A model generated the notes under the pieces. It was not told the DNA's origin, searched no databases, and was given only the letters and a program-made list of their open reading frames with translations. A DNA stretch of 64,000 nt from Nematostella vectensis (Eukaryota > Cnidaria > Anthozoa > Actiniaria > Edwardsiidae). The first letter of the stretch is position 1. Every line of letters starts with the position of its first letter. This document shows positions 23,461-43,740 of this stretch, in pieces. Both the position numbers and the translations under genes were made by a program. Location of the stretch: contig NC_064047.1 of the NCBI RefSeq assembly GCF_932526225.1, forward strand, positions 2,031,001 to 2,095,000. Reading direction: 5' to 3'.

Positions 23461-26400
23461 CTCGGCTTTTAGATCCCGCGGGGAATTTCCTAGAGATTCT
23501 AAATCTTTGTGCAATCACGAGCAATTATTGCACAAATGCAATTTTCAAACGCCTCGGATGAGCTCCCACAAGAAGTACCTCAAAACACCAAATGCAATTG
23601 ATAACCTTTTTTTATTTCTGTCTTAAATATCACCATGGTAGCATGCATACGTACTTATACCTAAAATTCCTTTTTAATTACACAAAGGTCACGAATCAGG
23701 ATAGCTGTAGAAAGGCAACCGAGATAGCCTCAAATCTGCTGAATCAAGTAAATACACCACCCCACCTTAGTTTTAACCGGTGCGGTTTTTTCATAGCCCC
23801 CACCCTACTCACTTATTTCCTAAGGTTTATTTTTCGATTCGTACTGGTTTATTTTCAACGCGTGAATTTCGGGCTATCTGTGCTTGGATGGAGGTACTTG
23901 GGCGTTCTAGTGGGCATATGGGGGCAGTCAAGTAAACATATTGAGTATCCGACCTATCATCGAATGCAATACCCCGTCTCACATGTCACGTTTTAAGTGA
24001 AATACAAGCGAGCCCAATAGATTATATAATACAAGGTATTTTAGAAAAGCAATCCCTTTTATTTTTTCTTTGACGATAGGCGTCTATCAATGCTTTGACT
24101 GTTTTAATAAGCCTTTTAATAGAGAACACCTCTCAATAGAATTTTCTGTTAATAAACAATAAATGACCATGTCTAGCTTCTAAGTGCACTGATAACCTTA
24201 CAACGAAGCAGGCATTTTACCATACATGGAAATGCAGGTAATAAACCTAGACTCAAGATTACAAGGAAAGGTCAAATCACACTGAAGACTAGACTAGAGA
24301 GGGCAGTAAGAGTGATTTAAATCTGCTTTTTTTTAGAGCAGCAATCAAGCAAATTATGGATGGCCTGTGATACTGCACGTACTTTATTTTATCCGGATGG
24401 TTTTGAGAAAAAGATTAATGATCGGCTAGAGCTTATGCACCCTTGAGTGCGTTTTCGCGTATGTTTAATGCAAAATTAACCCTCGCCTATCCTGAAATAA
24501 TTAATTTCGGAACCTGAAGGATTTCTAATATTTTTCCCGCAAAATGGATTTTACACATTACCAAGAGTGAGAAAGCATCCATTTGCATCCATTTGAGGTG
24601 TGGTGAGTTCTTTAAAAAATATTATACCACCCTCAAACAGAGCAGTCAAACTGTACTTGACAAGCAGTTACTAAAATGCAAAAAAAAAAAAAAAAAAGAC
24701 TAAGAAAAAATAAAAAAATGAATACATTAGAAATTTTGACTTTGAAGTCTGGAATAAAAAAGCGAGCGTTATTTTACGAGCAAAAACCTTTCTGATGGAG
24801 CCCATCTAAAGGACCCTTCAAACGCATAAACGGTATAATGCTGATCTCAATTTTGCGGAGTCAAGCAATCAAGGTAAATAATGGTTCCCAAATAAACGCC
24901 GCAGATGGATCATGAAAAAAAGATAAATATCACTGCGGCGCCAAGTTTAAAATTTTACTTTAAAATCTTTTTTTTTTAAAGTATTAATTTCATGCGAACT
25001 GTTCGCCAGAGCGACAGAGTTTTCTTCTGTTATGTCATCGCCAGATAAGACCAAATGCTGCTCGAGGCAAGAAAATTTAAAGTTCACGAGTTAGCCTAAT
25101 TTGTACGTACAAACCGTCATTGTCTGTCGGTCATGAATAAGGTCGCCATCAGATCGCTAAAGGTCGTGCATCTGTTATGGTTTGCACTGTCCTGGGACAA
25201 ACACGATGTGTGCTATCTAATGTAGAACCCTCGTGTAACTCCTACTTTAAATAACGAATAAGACAAAAGGGAAATATAAAACAAATAACAAAATAACGAT
25301 TTTGCCGCCAAAAAAATTTTCTATATTTTCTCTTTTTTTATGTCATTTTGCATGTCGATATGATTTTCTAGCGCATTCATATGGGTTTGTCGTTTCTGCG
25401 CACGGGTTTATTGGCGCCATGTCGCTATCATAATCATTTCTACTGTAATCTCTTTTGCGGATTCCTTTTTGTTTTTTTAATGTTTGATGCTTTTATGTGT
25501 TGTGCTTCCTTGTGCTGCAGCACTGTTGGAACGAATATTATTTTAATCTCGGCCGCCCAGACTTTACCCGTAGGCTATTTATCTATTGCTGACCATGTAT
25601 AACAGTGATTCTTCATTGATATGACAGTTTATATTTCACTGCGAATACCATGATCATCGTTATCATAACGTAAGTATCAGCAGGGTTCTGTTATTCTCTG
25701 TGCCGAGCGCAAAATTTTTTGTTATTTTTTTTAATGAAAAAAAATGTGATCCTTTATATCCTTTTTGTAATCTTAGCAAGTTTGAAGACCAAGCAGTCCT
25801 AATGGCGTTCCTTCAGGGTCAAAGAAAGAAAGCGCTTATTCCATTTAGCATGAGATCTAGCTGCAATTTATATCTCCCTTTGAATATCCTATTTGGGCAC
25901 CAATGTAAATATATGTAAATATTTGTCTAATTTTCTTTTTGCAGGAGTAAAAATAAAAAGCTGGTCAGAAGTTCTTCTTTTCGGGTATTTAACTCTATTG
26001 TCTAATATTTCTTGGGCGTAACTCTATATTGGTGTATATGGGCAGAAGGTCACAATAACAGCTTAGCACTCAAATGCATTCGTGGATTCAACTATCATGA
26101 CAAGGACTGCTGACGTTAAAATTTCCGATACAATATTTATCTCTTTTTTCTCATCCTATTACCATTCATTGTAGTCAATGCCGTTAGGATCAATTCTAAA
26201 TGCTTTTGGGTGCAAAGGTACTTATATAAACACCGCTTAAATGCAACAGCTGTTGATGAAAGGGCAACGTCAAGATTTTTCCTCCAGGCAAATCGCGAGA
26301 TTCCACCTTAACACTGCGCGCGCCTTTGTTAACAAACCGATCGTGTAATAATCCACTTTCGTGTAATAATTCACTTTACATTAATAATAAACCAAGGCTT

Positions 26401-27322
26401 AGTGGGAATAAGAAAAAAAACTTTTTTGATGGGATTAATGTTCATTTTATAGGATTTCATTGATTATTGTTATGAGAGCAACAAATAGCTATTAAATAGT
26501 CAAGATTATTCAATAAATTAAATTCTCAGGTTGATTCGGCTGAAATTTCATAAAAGTAAGAAGATGCTTTATTTCTTAAATTTGCAAAGTGCTATGTAAG
26601 AGCGCTCCTTAAGTGTTGGGTGTTGTCTTTGATGCACACAGATAGGAACATTCCTCGAATAGCACTATCAGCAATACATTAGTTCAATTTACGTCTGTTG
26701 TTTGTTAGTAAAACAACCGCAATGTACAAAGCCCCATGATCATTTTGAAAGCCATTTCGAGTCTTTGCGCACCGTTGACGGGAAAAAAAATCATGTATGA
26801 CCGTGAGCATTTAAGACTCATGTAGATATATGATATGGTATGACTTACTCAGCCATCATTTACTATCGTCTACTATCCATGCACAGTACCTTCCTTTGTG
26901 CGGCAGCTGCGTCTCCATACTGCTTGTGTCTGTTCGACCCTTTCCTTTTGATCATAACCTCAGTCATTGTTACCGAGCTGGCCCAAGAACTATTCTCCGA
27001 CAACGACTGCCTTCGTCGAGCGACTCAACCAAGTGACCAGCGCAAGGGCTGTGTCCTTTTAAGTTATTCGCAGTTCATAACCCCCTTCACATAATTGCAT
27101 TCATTACGTGGTATTGCTGAGGGCAAGAGTTTGAGTGCACTACTATATAAGACTATTATTATGGGGTGCTACTCCATCTACTCGCGTATCAACACGTCCC
27201 AGTAATCACGGTTCAAGCAATTGTCCTTGGGTAGAAATGAAGAGGATGGGTGTGGAGGGTTGGGTGGCTGGTAGATGTGAAGCTTGCCGAGGGGATGTAA
27301 CCCATGTTAAATTGGCACAGAC
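23461..27322. other. Intergenic, no gene recognised
   Basis: This region lies upstream of CH copy 2 and should contain its promoter next to 23460. It is AT-rich with homopolymer A runs (for example near 24680). Short open frames occur, but none shows a family motif or a consistent exon chain. Confidence 0.4.
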
Positions 27323-27481
27323 CAGGCGCAGGTACACGAGGGGGGGGGGGGGGGTGCGCAGGGTGCCCCCCTGGGGGCCAAAAAGTGGGTCATTTTTTAA
27401 TTAAGAACTTTTCAAATGCTATGCTTTCCATGTGATACCTATGACTACGCACCCCCTCGGCCAATCCTGGGTACGCGCCTG
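27323..27481. mobile_element. Small foldback/MITE with CAGGCGC ends and internal poly-G
   Basis: The left end reads CAGGCGCAGGTACACGAGGG. The right end, ...CCCCTCGGCCAATCCTGGGTACGCGCCTG, is its imperfect inverted complement. It is about 160 bp with a G homopolymer just inside the left end and no coding capacity. The transposon superfamily cannot be told from the sequence. Confidence 0.6.
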
Positions 27482-27859
27482 CAGATATTTTGACATCCAC
27501 CGCGGATCCAGGAGACAGTTTAATCATATGCATCACCTCTTCCTATGATCATAGAAGGCTACCCAGGGAAAGACACAGGGAACCCGCGATTCATCTTGGC
27601 TACACTTCTAAGGTGGTTGTTTCTCGGCGACTTTGAGCTTTAAGCCTCCCGCGAAATTGTTGATAGATGGCTCTTAGGGTATCGGTATTTTGTGGTTACT
27701 AAAAAAAACAATAAAAAACATTTGGCATTTTGTGTGTTTGTTAGGCAGGCACGCCACTGTCTGTCGTTTAAAAAAAACCTTTTCCTTTAGCCCCCTATTT
27801 TTTTTTCACCGCGGAATCACCCACTATATATATATGTATATGTATTATGTCTATGTATA

Positions 27860-28015
27860 TGTAAATCAGAGATGAAACGGTAGTTCGCGTTTTCTTTTTT
27901 CCTACAAACCAAGATATATCCCGCTCTACACCTATGTATTGAGCATTGTTATATGAACGCCTGCACTCACGCATTATATTTATATATACACATACACATA
28001 CATATACATATACAT
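27860..28015 (+). repeat. Diverged relative of the hammerhead-bearing TA-flanked repeat
   Basis: The segment CCGCTCTACACCTATGTATT followed by gagcattg...tatgaacgcct...cattatat matches the 3' part of the elements at 37860 and 38460 (CCGCTCTAC...GTATTGAGCA...TATGAAAGCCTTCAACCATC). It too is bounded by TA-rich microsatellite. The part corresponding to the ribozyme core is degenerate (only GATGAAACGG can be made out), so no active fold is predicted. Confidence 0.5.
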
Positions 28016-28023
28016 GTCTTTTC

Positions 28024-28306
28024 CCGCGCCTCAGTAATGTTCTTTGTCACGCCTAGTACTGTTCTTAGTCACGCCAAGTAATTTTCTTTGCCGCGCCTTA
28101 TAATGTTCTTTGTGACCCCAAAGTAATGTTCTTTGTCACGCGTAGTACTGTTCTTAGTCACGCCTAGTAATGTTCTTTGCCGCGCCTTATAATGTTCTTT
28201 GTGACCCCAAAGTAATGTTCTTTGTCACGCGTAGTAATATTTCTTTGTCACGCCTAGTAATGTTCTTTGTCACGCCTAGTGTAATGTTCTTTGTCACGCC
28301 TAGAAA
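28024..28306. repeat. ~22-bp minisatellite
   Basis: About 12 copies of a unit like AGTAATGTTCTTTGTCACGC plus ct. Variants include tactgttcttagtcacg and tataatgttctttgtgacc. A four-unit higher-order block repeats once, at about 28056-28120 and 28137-28212. Intergenic. Confidence 0.85.
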
Positions 28307-29582
28307 TGCATTGACAATTTTTTAGCTTGAGGGTCGTGGAATTGCTTTGGAAGAGGGGGAGGGCAATGTATTTCCTTAATAGCATTGCCGATAAAGAAAT
28401 GTTTGGATCGGTATTACAGCACAATTGGCGTGGCCATGATTTCTAGAAGAAGCTGCACAAAGAGCTCTCTTCTTCATTCTATTTAAAATGTGCAATACAA
28501 TAATTGTGTTTTTTTACTGTTTCTAGAAGGGGATAGGAGAGGGGTCTCTTCCAGTTAACCTCGGTATAACCATTCCATTTGGTCAGTGCTCATGTGATTT
28601 AACTGGCTTTTTCTTTTATCTTCTTGGGTTGAAATCTATCTTGACCCGTAAAACTCGTAGCTTACGGCTACTTTGCTAGCAGCTCTAAAGGATTAAGAGC
28701 CGCTTAAAGCGATTACCATCTTTAGTCGATCATTCACGTATCAATCATGGCGCTATTGTATGGTTAAAAATAAGCACGTAAGAAAACAGCGATTTACTTT
28801 ATGTTTTGTTTTTCTCAACAGCTTTGTATTTTCTACTATATACATAAGTATTTCTAAGCACAGTTTGCTCTTTAAGGGGGATTATAGCGGGCCCTTGAAA
28901 CTTCTTTAAAACGATCACTATCTCTGTCGTGTAATATAAAGCGTTTGCGGCGATAGACTGTGTACTATTCTCATTATGAGATATTTTCCTTCAGGCGAAA
29001 CGGCAATAACCGACTGCTCCCTAACAAATGCACTATGCCTGAAACATCCGAAAAGACTAGGTAGTGTCCAAAATAAATAAGAAATTGATAAAATCTAGAT
29101 CTCAGACTGTGTCTTTTGATACGTTGTCCTGGTTGTAGTGCACAAATATACCAATGGGCCAAAGTAATTTGCGTATTGTAGTGTCGGACGTATCAAAAGA
29201 TCCGAGACGTAAAACATAACGGCGTGCTAAATTAACCGAACAAGTTTTTACGACACATTCATTAATCAGTTGTGCGACAACTTGCTGGATCACAAGACTG
29301 CTATGCAACCTCTGTTTAATTGCTCCTCATTAAACGATACAGCCCATTATTTTAAGAACACGAGGTATGTAATTGTCTACGGTTCTATTGGCAACGCATC
29401 GAGTATAAAGACAAACCATGGTCTTCTCGTACCTGTCAATCGCTCATTGATTGAGTCTAGCCTAGCCACTGAAAGGCAAGTTGCTTATCAAACAGATACA
29501 TTTGTTTCAATTTGTCCTAAGAATATCTGCTTCGACCTAGATGTGGCGACAAACAAATGGGATTTAAGGGTAGTTGTTGTTA

Positions 29583-29672
29583 TTCCCTGGTCCCAGAGCC
29601 TCGAGCGTTTCTCTATTCAGTGACCACACTGGCCACTAAATACAGAGACGCACGAGGCTCTGGAACCAGGGT
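29583..29672. mobile_element. Foldback element with CCCTGG ends
   Basis: CCCTGGTCCCAGAGCCTCG at 29585 is inverted as CGAGGCTCTGGAACCAGGG ending near 29671, and the pairing extends imperfectly inward to about 40 bp per arm. It is non-coding and lies about 0.8 kb upstream of FAM76. A TACCCTGGAACCAGAGAG-like string near 38797 may be a related end. Confidence 0.6.
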
Positions 29673-30419
29673 ATTGTTGCTAGCAACCTGACCTGGAACA
29701 AACAACTTGAGGGCCCCCAAATGGTCTTTGGCGAGCACTTGCGAGCTTGCAAGCACCCCGTTTTTTATGCGAGACCGAGCATTTTTAGACGGAAAAAATT
29801 GCACGAGCATGCGAGCACGGCGGAAAGAATTGTGCGAGCGTGCGAGTATTAGCCGAAAACTGCGAGCATATCGAAATTTCGGGGGACCATTCGTCCTAAC
29901 TTGTAGTCCAAACCCCCGCCCGCGTACTTTCACCAATAATCCGAATCTTTTATATTTTAAGAGCTCGGCCATTATTAACACGGTGAACAAATATTTTATT
30001 TAATAAATTGTGACGGAACCACAAGTAACCCTTGTAATGAGATTGTAGTCACCAAGGCTACCAAGAGGATCCCAAGAGTAACACTACATTTTTTTTTTTT
30101 TTTTTTTTGCGCACGTTCGGCTAGCGCGTCGGTCGGCGCAATTCGCGCCATCACGGACCAGGGCCACGGATTAGTAGCTCAGATTACGTGATGTTACTTG
30201 ACTGAGTTTCTTATCAAACACGGAGAGCGCTTCGCAAACAAGGCACATTTCGTGGTTTATTTTTAAAAAATTAGACTAACAAACATTGGGCCTAAAGCCC
30301 TTGTGGCCCGTGATGCTTTTCGCTCATCTACTCACGCTGACCACATTGCGGGCTCAGCGTTATTTAGTACACGGTTCAGTTCCGGAAAAACTTTTTATCT
30401 TATAACTCTTTGATTCTAG

Positions 30420-39297
<8,878 letters not shown>

Positions 39298-39415
39298 CAA
39301 ACTGAAAGCTAAGCGAATATTTTTCATTGCATCGAGATTTGTATAGTTACCACCATTCGCAATAATCACCCCGGTAAGTTTCAAACTGCAAAAACCCTTC
39401 CGTCAGTCTGAGGTG

Positions 39416-39673
39416 TTTCGTGCACTTAGCTTCAAGCGCAGGTTACCCAGTACTTGACTGGTGTAAATGAAGTTTGCTGCTCGCATACGGGACATACTGT
39501 ATGGCGTGTGATAGTGGCGCCCTGCTCAAAGACCAAGCAACTCAGAGATGTACCATGCACTTTGCCTCAGGCGCAGGTAACCCAGCTAGACTGATGTAAA
39601 TAAAGTTTGCTGCTCGCATACGGGACATACTTTATGGCGTGTAATAGTGGCGCCCTGCTCAGAGACCAAGCAA
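39416..39673. repeat. Two-copy ~130-bp tandem duplication, FAM76 3' region
   Basis: Copies at about 39416-39541 and 39551-39673 share GTTTGCTGCTCGCATACGGG and ATAGTGGCGCCCTGCTCA. Copy 2 contains AATAAA (39599-39604), where copy 1 has AATGAA. The only clear poly(A) signal shortly after the FAM76 stop is therefore inside the second copy. Confidence 0.8.
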
Positions 39674-39730
39674 CATCGTCCTTTTTACGACATTATAACG
39701 ACTAGATAAACCAGCTTCCCATATCTAACA

Positions 39731-39883
39731 ATAGATCTCATTTTTGCGTGCGTCTGTCCTCTAATAGATGCACAGATGACGTCACAGCGTGTCATGAGCA
39801 AAAAGTACGTGGCTGTTGCTCATGACACGCTGTGATGTCATCTGTGCATCTATTAGAAAACAAGCGCAAAAAATGGGATCTAT
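39731..39883. mobile_element. Foldback element, 3' of FAM76
   Basis: Long arms pair as ATGCACAGATGACGTCACAG / CTGTGATGTCATCTGTGCAT and continue through GTGTCATGAGCAA at the tip. The outer ATAGATCYCATTTTT ends also match. Arms contain a CRE-like TGACGTCA on one side and TGATGTCA on the other. Non-coding. Confidence 0.8.
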
Positions 39884-40840
39884 TTGGGTTTTTTACAGGA
39901 ATTAAAATGTTTTTATGCTGACGCCAAGGGTGCGTATTTACTCTAATAACACATGGACTCTCGACCAATCAGAGCGCGCGATTTACGAGTGTCGTCGGAA
40001 TTTTGTCGAAGCACTGTGAAGTTCAGGGAGAATGGGGTTTAGTATGTGTTTTTCTACTCAAACCACCATGACAGAATTGAAAAATATAACGTTACGTAAC
40101 CTTTATAATCCTCGATATTTCTCTGTCATTATTGTGTACAAAACTGTATATTATTCACCAATGGAATTTTAACTAACACTACGAATCTTAGACTGCATTA
40201 TTTGCCAAACCAATTGTTTCTCAGTTTGGAAATAAACTCTACAAAGGCTAGGTTCAAACGTCGTTCTTTTTTTCATCAGCCATATCCAATGCAAATACAT
40301 GCGAATAAAGTTTTAACATTTGACTTGAATGCTTGTTTTAGCGCCCTGGACGCTTATTCGATTCTTTGGGTCGCGAGGAAGGCACTTATTCAAAGCGGGA
40401 TACTTATTGAAAGCGGATGCTTATTTCAAAATTCGGGGGTTAAGGAGGGCGGTGCGGGGCGCTTATTCGAAGGTCTGCGCTAAAACGAGCCATTACGTAT
40501 CGCATTTGCATTGAATACGGCTCATGCATAATACGACGGTACACGCGATTCCAAAAGATCTGTGATATCATGTTATTACTGGCGCTGGAGAAGCTGCTCT
40601 TGTATTGAAAGTGATTGTATTTTAACCCTAGTATAGCCAATATCAAAATTGTTTTAGAACTAAGTTTTTTTATTTATTATTTTTTTATTAAATGTGAAAG
40701 ATGACAATCATGCAGTTGTGTGTGTGTGTGTTTTGGACTCAGTAGATTTCTGTGACAACAATGGACTTTATCAACGTCAAAAAATTTGAAGAGCCCTGGC
40801 CAGCTACACCTTTGTTTGTTTCTTGTGTTTTTTTTTTCAA

Positions 40841-40999
40841 TTCACCTCCCCTAACTACTTCCCACAACTCTTTGCGATGCTCGCATTAAACCGAGGTCAG
40901 GTGGCAAAAAGATGTAGACAAAAAAAAAAATGGCGTCGGGAAAGTCAGATGGCCATGCGCTCGTCGCAAAGAGTTGTGGAAATTAGTGGGGAAAGTGAA
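40841..40999. mobile_element. MITE with TTCACYTCCCC ends
   Basis: Left TTCACCTCCCCTAACTACTT then cccacaactctttgcga is inverted at the right as tcgcaaagagttgtgg then AAATTAGTGGGGAAAGTGAA. About 160 bp, no coding capacity. Confidence 0.75.
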
Positions 41000-41385
41000 T
41001 CTAAGAAGAAACCGTTAGGAACAGATATCTTGATTTTGCCGCCAAAAGCCTCTGCGCGCAAGTTTGCCACTCAATAAGTCACGTGTTTTCTTGGTGTTTA
41101 TTGAATTCAAAAAACGATCTGTTATTGATCTGTTAATTCTTACTAGCATTCTTTTAAAATCCACCCAACCTGTTGTTTAGATCAAATTGGCAAAGCCTAA
41201 AAGAAACATGCTTTTTAATATAACTCCATCCGTTTTGCCTATGCTTGATTCTCGTAACCACAATGTGCCCAAAGCGATGGATATGGTTTCGCTCAGGATT
41301 TTCTTTGTGACAGTTTACGAAATTTAATCATGAGAGCGTGATACATCTTTTTTGTCTTAGCTTCTCTAGATTAAATATATGGACT

Positions 41386-43341
41386 TTAACAAATGCGAGA
41401 TGTGACATAAAAAATTGCTTCCGATTTGTCTTTACTCGCGGTACTCAGCACCACGCCGGCTCCCTTTTCGTCGAATCCAAGGTACTTCGGGGTAATGTCG
41501 TGGTTGCTTAGTAACTGAAGAAAGCAACGCTCACTGCCTCTTGAAAGCGGATGATGGATGAACAGGATTTCTGGGTCCGACTTGAGCGTGGCCCGGACGC
41601 TGTACACCTTGTCCATGGGCACTGAGGGAGTCTAAATTGGAAAAACTGGCATTAGACTGAGCTTAATGTGCTACTTCGTCATCATAATTATTATTTTATA
41701 AAATTACGAAGACAGTTCTGCCGAATAGGTCACGAGCGCGCACCGGGCTGTTTACACTATCCATTTTTGTCGCGCGACAAGAGCTGCGATTTTGGTGACA
41801 AAATGTGTAGTTCCAGCAAATATCCATACCCCCCGTTCCTTCATGGAAGGGTCGGAGGTATGACCCCCCCCCCATCCCTCTGGAATTTTCCTGGAAAAAC
41901 GAAATACAGTAACTAACGAAAAAGGGCATTTTATCCTCCTTCCCCCCCTTCCCACCCCGGAATTTCCAATGCCCTCCATGGGGGGAGGGGGTATGGATAT
42001 TTTCTGGATGTCGCAGGTAATTCGAGCATGCTCGTGTCTAGTCGAATAGGCAAAGAACACTGCAAAAATTTCAACTTGCTTTGTTTGAAATTATTTGAAA
42101 CAATTTTTTTTCGCCAATTTCGTCGCTTAGCAGCCAAGTGCGATCTGGGGTTGCGATAGAAATCGCAGCTAGTGTGTTGGTGTCGTGCAACAAAAATTTG
42201 CTAGTGTAACAAAGCCATTAGATGACCGTTACTTTTTTTTTCTGTTTGGTTGGGGATGGGGGAGGGGGCAATACAGTATCTATATTACTTGTTGGTTCCC
42301 AGGCCTCTAACCTTCATAATGACGCGGTTGTTTTTGATTGCTATAACCTTGCCAGGGTTCCCTGCTGACTCGATAATGCTGACAGTTCGTATAATGGAGT
42401 TTACAGTGAACAAAGCACTGCGGAACCTGAATCGTGCTGTTAGCGTAGTGAAAGCAAAGAGAGATTTGCGTTAGAATTAAGAATTGACGGTGATGGTTTA
42501 TACGACAAAATAATGGTGATGTGGTGGTGAAAATGTATATGATGGTAATCGAGATTTCAACATGGTAGACGATGTATAGTTTATTTTGCGCAATTTACAT
42601 CGAGTGAAATTTACCAAAAATTAAATTTAAATAGGATTTGAAGATAATAGTAAGGTGGATATAAAATAATAATAACAACAGTAATGATGATAAAAACAGT
42701 TTTAGGAAGAGTTATCTGTTATGTCGATGGCAATGATGACAGTTGTGGTGATGATAATGATGACAACGGTGATTAATATATTAGGGCGCGTTTTTACTCG
42801 TGATTGATTAGAATAGATTAGAATAGAAAAAGCGCGCGCTCGTTATCCCTCGTTCCCATTGCGGAATGGAATGAAGGCCATTCTGCTACCTGTAGCAGAA
42901 CGACTCGGATGCCATTCTGAACATTGTCTACCAACCATTCCCATTCCGGAATGATAGGAAAAAACGCGCCCTTAGAATTACAATATGGTGCCAGTGGCGA
43001 TGGCACAATGACGGTGATGACTATGATTATGGTGATGACAATTAAGATAACATGGTCATAAAATATTAATAATGATGGCAGGGACGATTATCATAATTGT
43101 TCATTGCTTGGATGCTTATGATTGTTTTTTTCCATTTACCATTTTCATCACATCGGTTACCAGTCGCCGACAGTACACCTGCACTGTAAGTCAAGTAGTG
43201 TCCAGTGACCGCATCCCCCCGATTCTCGCTCTTTATTGTGTATTCTAAGGGGGGAGCAAACACCTCATCATGTTCATCCTTCAGGTAGACTTTGCATTCA
43301 ACAGAATAGTCTTTCCCCTGATCACCTTTCTGCTGATCTTC
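41386..43341 (-). CDS. Probable beta-trefoil protein (FGF/IL-1-like fold), 5' part not found
   Basis: Three 3' exons join in phase: 43161-43341 (ends phase 1), 42312-42436 (ends phase 0) and 41386-41631 (stop TAA at 41386-41388), giving 182 aa. Three similar stretches follow each other: GHYLTYSAGVLSA...ALFTV, PGKVIAIKNNRVIMK...VYSVRA and PKYLGFDEKGAGVVLST...AIFYVTS. Each has the glycine/proline turn, hydrophobic pair, long loop and closing F/Y-x-V strand expected of a beta-trefoil lobe. The second lobe begins IIESAGNPGKVIA, which resembles the ESA..PG..IA region of interleukin-1 family proteins; this resemblance is weak and from memory. No QxW motif of ricin-type lectins is present. The first exon(s) lie upstream, probably beyond the 94-bp array, and I could not identify them, so secretion cannot be judged. 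Exon structure is well supported; the fold is inference. Confidence 0.65.
41813..42007. mobile_element. MITE with CCAGMAAATATCCATACCCCC ends
   Basis: Left CCAGCAAATATCCATACCCC is inverted at the right as GGGGTATGGATATTTTCTGG, with further pairing of CATGGAAGGG/CCCTCCATG. About 195 bp, located in the last intron of the beta-trefoil gene. Confidence 0.75.
42784..42971. mobile_element. PIF/Harbinger-like MITE with TTA duplication
   Basis: Ends are GGGCGCGTTTTT and AAAAACGCGCCC, and TTA is duplicated at 42781-42783 and 42972-42974. G-rich ends and a three-base TWA duplication are typical of PIF/Harbinger elements. Interior strings CCATTCYGGAATG are inverted as well. It lies between the two upstream beta-trefoil exons. 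Confidence 0.75.
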
Positions 43342-43467
43342 CTACAGTGACAGATGTGAAGACGCTTAAAGAATTTCACACAGCCGCCTTTTTTTATGCT
43401 TACGATAGAAAAGATCTAATATAGCCATATTCACAATTGTTATAAATTAAACATTCATATAACCCTC

Positions 43468-43659
43468 AAGCCCCATCTATACTAAAAAAATTTAGTTGAC
43501 AACTTTATTTGTTGGTATATACACTAGCAATTTCTCATGTGTGACAATTTTTAATTGCCGAGAAAAAGCAAACCTGCTAGCTTTTGAGCAAATATAGTTG
43601 CCACATAAAAATTATCCAATTTGCTCCATCTACACTAGCAAACAGTGTAGGTGGGGCTT
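43468..43659. mobile_element. MITE with AAGCCCCAYCTA ends
   Basis: Left AAGCCCCATCTATACTA is inverted at the right as ...AGTGTAGGTGGGGCTT, and an internal CCATCTACACTAGCAAAC partly repeats the end. About 190 bp and non-coding. Confidence 0.7.
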
Positions 43660-43740
43660 AAAAGAAGGGCAAAATGTTCCAAGAAAAAAGAGACCCTCAA
43701 GCTACAGGGTTTTCTTCATATGCAAATGGCTGTAAACAGC

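Noticed and set aside
28974-29623. Overlapping open frames near 29 kb (Asn-Cys-Ser-rich, possibly a receptor fragment)
   Set aside because: No family motif, no supporting splice sites, and frames on both strands of similar quality.
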